A DNA stretch of 64,000 bases, from NCBI GenBank assembly GCA_028583415.1, contig CM053266.1, forward strand, positions 79,924,149 through 79,988,148. Direction: 5' to 3'. This document shows, one piece after another, positions 12,272 to 21,232 of the stretch. The first letter of the stretch is position 1. Each line of letters starts with the position of its first letter. This DNA comes from Protea cynaroides (lineage: Eukaryota > Streptophyta > Magnoliopsida > Proteales > Proteaceae). Position numbers and translations under genes: made by a program. The notes under the pieces were generated by a model. The model did not search any database. It worked only from the letters and a program-made list of their open reading frames with translations, and was not told the origin of the DNA.

Positions 12272-12445
12272 AAACCACTTTGTATTACCTATAAGTTTTC
12301 CCTGCACACACGTTTCCATGTATCAGTGGCAGATGCATAGGTTAATTAAAAAAATGTTCAAACCAATAGTAGTGAATAAGGACAACAATAATTTAGCCAC
12401 CAATCACGAGAACCAAGCAAGAGAATAATGCGCAAGTAAATTAAG

Positions 12446-12552
<107 letters not shown>

Positions 12553-12689
12553 AGTGTAAAATGGGGTACAGTCTACCACTTGGACTGTTACCCTATACAT
12601 ATAATAAGTTCCAAAAGATAGATGTTGGTGTCAAACAATAGTAAAAAAAGATAACGTGATCATTGAAGAGTGCTAGTAGATGATGAAGC

Positions 12690-13760
12690 AGGCATTATAG
12701 AGGCTCGAACCTATCGAAGGTCCTCATCAAAGGCGTCCTGATGCCCCACTATGGTCTTTTGAACACGCTACTTGTTGGCCAGTTCCACTATGATTTTTTG
12801 CTAACCCTCTTGGATAGCAGTAAATATTTCCTCAACTCGAGCCATGCATCCTTGAGATCTAGCTACTGTTGTAGAAGTGGAAGCCCCGTCTCCTACTGGG
12901 ACTTCCCTTTCGCTGTCACTATCCTCTTTGACACCAACTCTGCGCGCCACTGGATGCTTCTAACGTGCTCTTCGGTGCAGCTTTTCGATTGCCTCGAACT
13001 CTAGGTCAGACTTCACCACTTTATGCAGCTTCATCTGAACAATGCTGGTCCAACTGAATGGGAAGACTCCTTCCCATTATCCATCACCTCTCCAGCAAAG
13101 CTCACCCGAAAGTAAGTGAAGATATGAGACAATAAACGACCATATGGCAGCCTTCCATTTGGACACAGGTGGTTTGCTAATAACAGAATGTGTCTCAAGA
13201 TAAAATATGGGAGACATAACTGCTCTTCCCGAAATACGCAGTGTGTTATGTACATACCAAATGTGTTCAGCTCATCTCTATGTATAGCCCTAGGGAGTAT
13301 TTTGTGTTGAATGATGCGACTGATGATCCAAGGAATGGGTCTGTAGTCAGGCTCAATATTTCCATTCTCCAGGTCTAATTTATTGGGAAAGATAAGCTCC
13401 CTTTGTAAAGTGATCTACTAATCTTCTGGGCAGTCTACAATCTGATGAGGCCCAAAATACACTGTCCTTCCAGTGGTGGACGTGTTGCGTATTTTGTCCA
13501 GACTGGCAATGCTCAAAGTAATACGTATGCCTTTCACCACACTAATAAGACGAAGCACACCGTCCTCGCCAACTGTGTGGCCCAGGTTACAAAAGAAATG
13601 CCTCACCAAGTTGGGGTATACATCATCCCGAATGCTTATGACTGGGGTCCAACCTAGTGTATCGAAGTGTACCCTAGTAGCGAACCTGGTCAACTACGCC
13701 CATTTTTGGCTATAGTCATATGATAGAAAGCATTTCCTATCAAACCTCTTGGCTGGGATG
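12690..13760 (-). pseudogene. Antisense ORF of element B, degenerate
   Basis: Minus-strand translation in several frames gives FDTLGWTPVISIRDD, YPNLVRHFFCNLG, RTVYFGPHQ, SRIIQHKILPRA, MYITHCVFREEQLCLPYFIL and GRLPYGRLLSHIFTYFRVSF. Each aligns in order with the antisense protein of element A (18954-20210). It has frameshifts and stops (for example before 13440 and after 13031), so it is a relic. It sits between the primer site and gag, opposite to gag-pol, exactly as in A and C. The family resembles proteins annotated in plants as 'putative plant transposon protein' (from memory). Biochemical role unknown. Confidence 0.8.
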
Positions 13761-14159
13761 ATCCTACCCTCCTTGCGACATGTCATAATGCCTACAGGTT
13801 AGGCAAATGGAAAAATTCTTGGTTAGAATGCGGTCGAGCACCATGTATGATGGGTTGGGCAAGAAAAACATGATTCCCCAAGAAAGTGAAGTGGGAAAAT
13901 AATGCCCTAACCCTAAAGGGTCACTATTACATGGGATAAAACCTAGGTATGCCCAATGAAGTAGAATAACAAGAGTAAGGGAGATAACACACCTGAAATC
14001 GAAAGAGATGGGGATGTATGGCCCAATGTAATTAGAAACCGCCAAGAACAGGGGGAGAAACCTTTGGGAAACCGGAGGGAACTCTATTTCTCTCTTTTCT
14101 TATAAATTTCTGGTGTGGGCTCCAAATGAGAACTCACGAGCCTTTTTATAGAATTCTTG

Positions 14160-14500
14160 CTTTTGCAAAACCGGCAGACCTATCACTTAATCCCTACCAC
14201 CGCTTTGTTCTTTCGGTTGACCAAGAATCGAGTCAATTAGACTGTTGGCACCAAAATAGTCAGAGTCATCCAAAAACCTAACCGGAGTTACATAATACCA
14301 CCTCGTGCCTCTGGTATATTTGTAAACTTAGAAAATTTTCTAAGTATTCAACCAGCGGAATAACCGGATGAACAGTCATCTGCCACTTCATCCGCTTGAC
14401 CTACTGAAAATCAAGTTAGTTTACAAGTGATATGAACCGGATGACTAACCAGAAGGTAAATCACCCGATGTCGATCATCCGGTTTCCCTAATAAATTGGG
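14160..14500. promoter_or_regulatory. ACCGGATG/CATCCGGT-rich spacer upstream of the B antisense ORF
   Basis: The spacer between the antisense ORF and gag contains ACCGGCAG, ACCGGAGTT, AACCGGATGAAC, CTTCATCCGC, GAACCGGATGAC and TCATCCGGTTT. Matching text lies in the B LTR at 9780-10070: GCCGGATGAATGACCATCA there versus ACCGGATGAACAGTCATC here, and AGAAAATATTTTAAGTGTTAACCGG versus a diverged copy here. The same motif family therefore marks the LTR and the antisense promoter side. A regulatory role is inferred. Confidence 0.45.
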
Positions 14501-14731
14501 GGAATTATTAATCTGTCCCACCTAACTGATGGAGCGTGGTTTCGGTTACTGCTATCGATTTAGGAAACAACATAAAATGGATTTGAAACATGGAAAAATT
14601 GTGATGCATTGTTTATAACTGCCATAACATGAAGTATTTAAGATATTGTTACGATTTAATTGGACTTGTGGTCGATACTTATACGTTGGCATTTACAGAT
14701 TTTCCCTACCAACTATCGACCTTATTGAACA

Positions 14732-16266
14732 ATGCCTCCAAGGCCAAGGCCAAGAGGGAGAAATGCAAATGCACCTCTTCCAATTGAGGATGAGGGTAGT
14801 GTGGGACAGGGTGGTTCAAATTCACTACCACATACACTACCACCACCACCTCCTCCTCCGCCACTAGTAAATCTTCCACCGGCACCTCCAGTGCAAACTA
14901 CAATGGATATGGTAGCGATTATGGGTAGTTTGGTGTGAAATTTGGAAGACCAACAAAGAAATACGACAACAGTTTTTACCAAATTATTGGCAGCTCTACG
15001 TGGAGTGCTTCCAGCTCCACCAGCCCCAGGATAAGCATAAGGGGGAGGCATACCTCCAATTCCTCTTACACGACATGTGCATCAGTAGGTGCCCCTAGTT
15101 CCACCGGTTCATCATGATCAGACACCAGTGCCTGCTATTCACACTCACCCTGCCATGGTTGGCATTCATTTGCAGCCTCAATTAGATGGGGGCAAAGGTG
15201 ATGAACAACTTTCTGCATATGCATCCGCTTAAGTTTATTGGGGTTGATACCAATCCAATGCAACCAGCTATTTGGATCCAGGCTATGGAGAAGACCCAGG
15301 AGACGTTGATGTGCACAGAGGCATAAAAGTTGATATGTGCAACCTTTCAACTAAAAGGGGTGTCATATGATTGGTGGAAGGGCATCCAACATACCTTGAT
15401 GCGGCGCCATAGAGAGATCACCTGGCATATCTTTAAAGAGGCATTTTACAAGAACTTCTTTCCCCAAAACTTTAGGAGGTTGAGTACCTCAATTACACTC
15501 AAGGGAGTACTACTATTGAGGTATATCAATAGAAGTTTGAGGAGCTCTTCTATTTCTTCCCCGTGTCTATTAGAGATGAAGAGCCTAAACTGAGGTGCTT
15601 TGTACAAGGATTGAGGAGAGACCAAAGTGATAGTGGAGTCTATGATACTGACGGATTATAGTAACGCCGTGCAGGTGGCCAAAAGTGTTGAAGATGGGTA
15701 CCGTCAGAATCACCAAGGCCAAAAGAGGCCTATGAGCTTTGCTGACAATGGCCCCAATAAGCAATTTTGTGCTCACTACCCTAGTTCTTCTATGACAGCT
15801 TCTTTTGCTCCATTCATGGTGAGCCCGCTTATAGCAATCTGGCCTCTACTCAAAGCAAGCTGGCATTTGTATCCAGGACAACACAGCCAAGGCCTGTAAC
15901 CTTAAGTGCCTCTTCTGTACCCTATGGCACTTGTTTTAACTATGGAAAGTCAGGTCATTTAGCAAAGGTGTGCCCTGAATAGAAGAAGGCACCTCCGTCG
16001 GGGCAAGGTAAGGTCTTTGCTTTATCTGTTGATGATGCAAAAAGCTCATCTAGAGTAGTCACACGTATTTTAAAGTTAAAGAATGAAGCATCATCTTGCA
16101 TGACATGTAGTAATACATATGTGTATGTGTAGGTACTATTTCTATATTTGGCATACCTACACGTGTATTATTTGATTCTAGGGCTACCGCACTCATTCAT
16201 ATCCCCTGCATTCGTCATTAAGTTGGGAATGCCCTCATGCAAGATGACTTGTACACTGATAGTTCA
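14732..16266 (+). pseudogene. Element B gag, broken, up to the A insertion
   Basis: Starts at ATG 14732 with a basic, proline-rich N-terminus (MPPRPRPRGRNAN). Frames then shift repeatedly. A capsid-like part includes FEELFYFFPVSIRDEEPKL and FVQGLR. A zinc knuckle near 15930-15972 reads CFNYGKSGHLAKVC, where the second cysteine of CX2CX4HX4C has become tyrosine. The protease start (DSG replaced by DSR-like text near 16170) is interrupted by element A at 16267. The frame resumes at 28262 after the TSD GTTCA. Gag would package element RNA in cytoplasmic particles, but this copy is dead. Confidence 0.8.
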
Positions 16267-16411
16267 TGTAAGACCCGCACTCTAAAAACCCGGTCTAAAC
16301 CTTGGTTTTGTATCGTGACAGGTCTTCAGATCATCACCGAGCCAGACGGGGCAAGCGGATAACAAACAGGTACGAAATCGGACCGAAGTCGACCAATTAT
16401 ACCTGATTTTA

Positions 16412-16460
16412 GGTATACCGGTCGATGGTACCGGATGATGGTACCGGTCGACCGGTATGG
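16412..16460. promoter_or_regulatory. ACCGGT palindrome cluster in U3 of element A
   Basis: Contains ATACCGGTCGATGGTACCGG and the perfect 16-bp palindrome TACCGGTCGACCGGTA (16442-16457), about 120 bp upstream of the TATA box. The identical palindrome occurs at 20851-20866 upstream of the antisense ORF and again in the 3' LTR. A binding site is inferred. Confidence 0.6.
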
Positions 16461-16575
16461 CCTGCACAGCGATGTGCGGGAATTTGGAAATTAGTCTCTG
16501 CGGGTCCCGCTTTCCTGATTTCGAATCCTAGAAGTTTCCTAATCCTAGTAGGGTTACTAAACCCTATTTCTAGCC

Positions 16576-16583
16576 TATAAATA
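16576..16583 (+). promoter_or_regulatory. TATA box of LTR A
   Basis: TATAAATA, with downstream CTCACAAACCCTAG (telo-box-like AAACCCTAG at 16623-16631) in the presumed first exon. The 3' LTR copy is at 26206-26213. Confidence 0.75.
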
Positions 16584-16725
16584 CACCCTTAAACCCCTCA
16601 AATCCTTTCCATTGTCTCTCACAAACCCTAGAGAAGAGAAAGAGCTTGGAAAGGAGAAGGAGCTAGGAAGAAGAAGGAGGTGCCGCCATTACCGTTTGAC
16701 GAAGCTCACGCTACGCCTGTCAACG

Positions 16726-18210
16726 GTAAGTGTTTGAATCCCTCTTCTTACCCTATGATAGTTGTGTGGGTGGATCAATACCATGCAAAGTAGGTATTGA
16801 TCTAAAACCCTAAATTGGCCAATAAACCCTAAGTTGCCGTCAAACCCTAGATTTGAGTTTCGAGATGATATTCATCGAAACGAGACTTGAATGAGTTGGG
16901 GATAGCTCTAACTCAAAGCCTAGACTTAGGATGGATAGGGGAAACCCTGAGAATCTATGAAGGATGATCGACGGCAGTCGAAGAACCCATGTATGGTCTT
17001 CCGGAGACATACCGGTCGACTATACCGATTGCACATAGTGCGACCGGTATGTTGCGACCGCTACCTCTCGGGAGGTTGTTTGTGGGGGACCGGCTGACCA
17101 TACCGGTCGCCGGTCTTTCCTCTGAGCTGCGACCGGTACATGCCACCGGGTCAGCTCTGTGAGGGTATTTTGTAACCATGTTGTGTTCCGACCAACATGA
17201 AACCCTAAATAATACATTCTAATGGAACCCTAATATTATGTAGGACTTTGTGACATATTGTTTGGATCTTGTGACGTGGAGCAAGTGATCGAACGAGCGT
17301 CAGGTAAGGGAATCTGACCTAAACCTAATAATTAATGGACAGTAAATCGTTGTTAATCATTGAATATCTGTGATGTGATGTTTGTGCATATTCACATGCC
17401 ATCCTTTACTTTCGGTTATTATTATTGTTCATGCATTCATAGGATGTGATTGTTAGGCATGTGATTGTTTTCGTTGGTGTGTGGAGTGGGGCATGGGCCT
17501 AGGATCGCTCTTCACACTGGCACCTTTTGTAGTATTCTATCTTAACATGCTTGGTACGGGTGGGGTATCAGGGGAAGATCGTGGTACGTTGGTCTCCGAT
17601 ATTGATGTTGTCCCGACCATCGTTGGGTGGTACTGAGGATTCCGAGTCGACGATGCCTTGTCCATGATGCTTTAGCTCTATCTCTATGCCGTAGGGAGTT
17701 GTGTTGGGATAGGGTCTACCTGCGTATTGTTTCTATCCTAGTGGGTTAGTTGCGGATAGGGTATCAGGGGGAGGTGAGGTTTTGGAGGTCTCCGACCCGG
17801 CCTGCACGCTCTAGCTCTATCTCTATGCCGTAGACGGCTGTGCTGGGATAGAGCATACATTGTTGACATATAGGATTGGTTAGTAGCGAGCCCAGTTTGC
17901 GAGCCCTGGCAAGTAGGGGCTTAGGTACTGGTATGGGTAGAGTATCAAGGGAGGTACGGGTATACCTTAGCTCTATCTCTATTCCATGATGGGTGCATGT
18001 GGGTTGGTGGTAGAGTGATTACTGTGCGACGCCACACACTCGTGTATAGAGGTGCGGGGGGCCACCAAACCTTTCTATAGCACATTGCAAACTTAAAACC
18101 AGACTACGGCATAAAATGATTGTTACTCATGCATAATCTTGTGAAACTGTCTCGATTGCCTTACCGAGGCGTGTGTTGTGTGCTCACCCTTTGTATATAC
18201 ATTGTTTTAG
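16726..18210 (+). other. Putative LTR intron of element A
   Basis: A GTAAGT donor follows a GA-rich segment (16628-16680), and a T-rich acceptor ending TTTTAG precedes the conserved 134-nt reading frame. Donor and acceptor are also present in the 3' LTR (26356 to 27837) and in the LTRs of B, C, D, E and F at comparable positions. Splicing would remove many upstream ATGs. Splicing itself is inferred. Confidence 0.5.
17009..17147. promoter_or_regulatory. Second ACCGGT cluster inside LTR A (intron part)
   Basis: Repeats of ACCGGTCGACTATACCG, TGCGACCGGTATGTTGCGACCG and TACCGGTCGCCGGTC. The composite unit recurs twice upstream of the antisense ORF (20911-20967 and 21011-21076), so LTR and internal spacer share it. 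Confidence 0.6.
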
Positions 18211-18344
18211 ATCTGGATGCAGGTTATACTGTGGATGATTACATAAACGCTCCGACGTATGGTGGTGCTGCGGTGTTGGATGTACAGGTAGGAGAGGACG
18301 AGCATGACGCTTCATGCGAGTGCCCTTTCTGTGTGTACCTGTGA
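18211..18344 (+). CDS. LTR mini-ORF of element A (44-codon terminal exon candidate)
   Basis: 134 nt from the acceptor AG (18209-18210) to TGA (18342-18344). In the phase where the upstream exon supplies a G, it encodes 44 residues: DLDAGYTVDDYINAP, a hydrophobic middle, then the acidic tail GEDEHDASCECPFCVYL. The C-terminal CxCxxC could bind metal. Length and phase are identical in D (46983-47116) and E (40905-41038). Against D, 11 of the 27 differing codons are synonymous and most replacements are conservative. The unspliced frame extends upstream, with an ATG at 18129. Which start is used, if any, is unknown. No known family was recognised. Confidence 0.55.
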
Positions 18345-18632
18345 TGGATTTTATTTATTTATTTCAGTTATTTTTGTTTGTTATTAAGAGATGTAAAAGA
18401 TCATTATTTTATCTTTGAATTTGAATAATGGGATATTTATTTAAATTATCAATAGATACTCGGTTCATTCTATTTAAAGTCTTCCGCTGTATATTTATAT
18501 TCTGATTGTGCTTATGTGTAATTGGTTTGTATGGGTGGACACGGCCTATTCGAGATCCTGGTGTGAACCGTTGGTTCAATGACGGTTCACTCACACCGTT
18601 CTGGTTGGATCAGAATTTGGGGTGTGACAACT

Positions 18633-18644
18633 TGGTATCAGAGC
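18633..18644 (+). other. Element A primer-binding site
   Basis: TGGTATCAGAGC, three bases after the LTR end TGACA. Complementary to the plant initiator tRNA-Met 3' end; primes minus-strand DNA synthesis. Confidence 0.92.
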
Positions 18645-18953
18645 TCTTGGGCTCTGTTCCAACAAACCATGCTACACATAATGGGGTCGATGAACTGAGT
18701 TAGGAAGTTTAAAAATCTTAATACAAACACACTTTAAGCATTGTTTGATACCTGAGATAGACTAAGAAAGAGAATAATATACTATTCTAAATATGAAACT
18801 TAATATGTGCACATACACTAGATAGGTGAACCATGAAACTTTCATTAAATGGGAAAAATAGTATCAAATGTAATAGTGCTACAGGGTACAGTCCACAAAC
18901 CGAAAAGTTACCCTGTTATTTAAACCGGCATATGAAAAGAAAGTAGATGGAAA

Positions 18954-20210
18954 TCATGGGGTAGGAGGCCTGGGAGGAATGGGGTCCGCTATGTCATAGT
19001 CCCGCTCGTATGCGACCCTAAGCCAATGCACCTGGTCCTGAGTCACCCGTAGACCACGAGCCAGGCGTCCCAACTCCTGACCCATCGCTCGCTGAGACTC
19101 CAGGATGACCCTCTGGGTGTCCCTGATCTCAGTAAACATACTCAACACTGAGTCGGGAGGGGGCTGAGATGGTCCAGCTGTGGGAACAGATGGTGGTGGT
19201 ACAGGTGGAGGCTGTGGGTCAGGCACTGGTGTTTCCCCAACTACATCGTCATCATCATCATCCCCCATCTCTGCCGCATAGGCCGCATTGGCCGCGGCTG
19301 CTGCTGCTGCTACTCTCCCAAGTGGACGAGGGCGAGCCTCCAACTCATCATCGCTAACAGGCAGATCAACCATCTGCATCCTATTTATCGCATCCCAGTC
19401 GATGTCGGAAGTCATGGAGTCCTCGACGGCTGTCTCTCCTCTGAAACTCACGCCCAGACGGCGAAGAAGGAAAGTGACGAGACGGCCATAGGGAAGGTTG
19501 CTGGCCCGATCGGTCACAGCCGCTCGATGCATAGTCCGGATGATGAGGTATGGAAGTGAGATCCGCTCTCCGGTGCAGACGCAATAAGTGACGTACTGAG
19601 TGAGCTGAGACAACTCATTGTAGTGACCGCTCTGTGGCACTATATCGTGCTAGATGATGCGGCTGTAGACCCGGGGTATAGGTCTCAAGCTAGCTGCCTT
19701 CATAAGAGCCCCAGGATTGAGTATCTGATGCGCTATCTTTCGGCGCAAATCCTCAGTTAAGTAACCTTTCACCTTGGGGGCGCAGTATACCAAATCTCCA
19801 TCGTTGGGAACCCCAAGTAGGTCAGCCAACTGGTGGGTGTTGAAGGAAATATGTACACCCCGGACGTAGCTGGTGATGCGTAGATCCCTACACTGGTTCG
19901 GGTCTTCGACATCCCCTTCGAGCTCCAGATTTGCATAAAAATGCTTGACCAGGTTAGGGCGTGTGGTCTCTGTGTAGGAAATAACCGGCAGCCAACCTAG
20001 AGCACCAAAGGCTGTCTCTACATTGAACCGGTGCAATTGTCCCACATTGACCCGTCGCCCGGATACGATACTCTTGTCATCGAACCAAGAAAACCGAGCC
20101 TGAGCTTCCAAGGAGCGAAACCATAGCTCATCTAGCTGAGGGATAGGTGGAGAGGGAACCCGAGAACTAGAACCATGTGATCGCTTCCCGAGAGTGCGTC
20201 TAGGAGCCAT
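18954..20210 (-). CDS. Antisense ORF of element A (plant-transposon-protein-like), one nonsense codon
   Basis: About 418 codons on the strand opposite gag-pol, starting MAPRRTLGKRSHGSSSR at 20210. Residues about 25-175 form a globular domain (FGALGWLPVISYTETTRPNL, VHISFNTHQLADLLGVP, LRPIPRVYSRII). One in-frame TAG at 19647-19649 (CAG->TAG by comparison with B and C) splits the frame. The second part has CVCTGERISLPYLI and LPYGRLVTFLLRRLGVSF, a poly-Ala run, an Asp run, a Pro-rich linker and a C-terminal helical segment (QRAMGQELGRLARGLR). It resembles plant proteins annotated 'putative plant transposon protein' (from memory). Relics sit at the same place in B and C, so it belongs to the element lineage. 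Role unknown. ACCGGT palindromes lie upstream of its start. Confidence 0.8.
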
Positions 20211-20712
20211 TTAAAATCTGTAAAACAAAAGAAAACGAGAGAAAAGTTAGAAATTTTCAAAATTTCGGCAGCATAACGACAGTAAATTGGGAAAAAGCCT
20301 CAAACTCACCCAAAAACATGGGGAGGAGGACTTACGTAACCCCCACACTCTTCCATAATCCAATCACAAGCAATTATAACAAGAAAATTCAAGAAAATTC
20401 AAGAATTAAGAAAAAATTAGAAAAAATTTCGAAATTTTTGAAAAACCTAGGTCAAAAGATGAAAAATTCGATTTTTATGAAAACCGTTCGGTGAAACCCC
20501 AAATTGGTTGAGGGCTTTTGCTCTTGGGGGTCCCTAAACCCTTTCTAAGCCGAAGGAAAAGAGTTCCTACGGTTAAAACATCTCGAACAAAGAAAAACCT
20601 AAATTTTTACATAAAGACGATATGAAAATTTCATAAAAATAAGAGAGAGAGGGTAGAGACCTACCTGGAGACGATGTTCTAGCTTTGGAATGCGAGAAAT
20701 CGGCTTCTAAGA

Positions 20713-21076
20713 GTACCGGTCGGACTGTAGCAACTCAGTTGGGCAGAGAAGAATCGCCACCGGAGAGAAAGAGAAAGGAAAAGTGAGAAAAATCTCACTT
20801 TTTCACGATTTTAAAGCCATTTTGGGCATACCGGTCGACGGTTATGCCTATACCGGTCGACCGGTATCAACCCAGGTGTGCGACCGCTATGTCTCGGCCA
20901 GAAAATTTTTCTGACCGGTCGACTATACCGGTCGCAACACTGTCTACAGAGTGGCGACCGGTATCTCATAGGCATGCGACCGGTATGTCTCGGCCAGAAA
21001 TTTAATTTTGACCGGTCGACTATACCGGCCGCAGCATATTTCTACAGGTGTGCGACCGGTATGTTGCGACCGATAC
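20713..21076. promoter_or_regulatory. ACCGGT palindrome array between the antisense ORF and gag of A
   Basis: Multiple copies of ACCGGTCGAC and TGCGACCGGTATGT, including the perfect palindrome TACCGGTCGACCGGTA at 20851-20866. This is the upstream side of the antisense ORF and also the leader of gag. The rest of 20211-21232 has no coding sequence. A TTCTTCTTCTCAG splice-acceptor-like site ends at 21212, just before the gag ATG. Confidence 0.55.
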
Positions 21077-21232
21077 GCCCCAAAAGAGCCAGAAAATTTA
21101 AAAATTTCCAAAAGGGTGTAAATCGAAATGTTACTTCTCGACTATTTCCTGCATTATTCAAGACTAACACTACTATTATTGATGATTCTCACGTGTTTTG
21201 TCTTCTTCTCAGATTCAAATAAATAGTCTGAG

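Larger units (their letters stand above)
11248..12387 (+). repeat. Tandem duplication, 2 x about 570 bp, spanning LTR end and primer site
   Basis: Copy 1 (11248-11817) and copy 2 (11818-12387) run from AGGGCTGCACCTG to GAATAAGGACAACA. Each contains the mini-ORF tail, the LTR 3' end, the primer-binding site and part of the leader. They differ by scattered substitutions and a longer poly-T in copy 2 (11910-11925). Confidence 0.9.
16267..18629 (+). mobile_element. Element A 5' LTR
   Basis: Begins TGTAAGACCCGCACTC and ends GGGGTGTGACA (2363 bp). TATA box at 16576; donor CAACG|GTAAGTG at 16725/16726; acceptor TTGTTTTAG ending 18210; terminal mini-exon 18211-18344. ACCGGT palindromes lie both upstream of the TATA box (16412-16460) and in the intron-like part (17009-17147). 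Three spaced AGCTCTATCTCTAT boxes (about 17678, 17812, 17958) precede a box, CACTCGTGTATAGAGG (18027-18042), that is conserved in the D, E and F LTRs. Confidence 0.93.

Noticed and set aside
16800..16850. Several AAACCCTAA motifs considered as interstitial telomere repeat
   Set aside because: Only scattered single copies with unrelated text between them. More likely telo-box-like promoter motifs.
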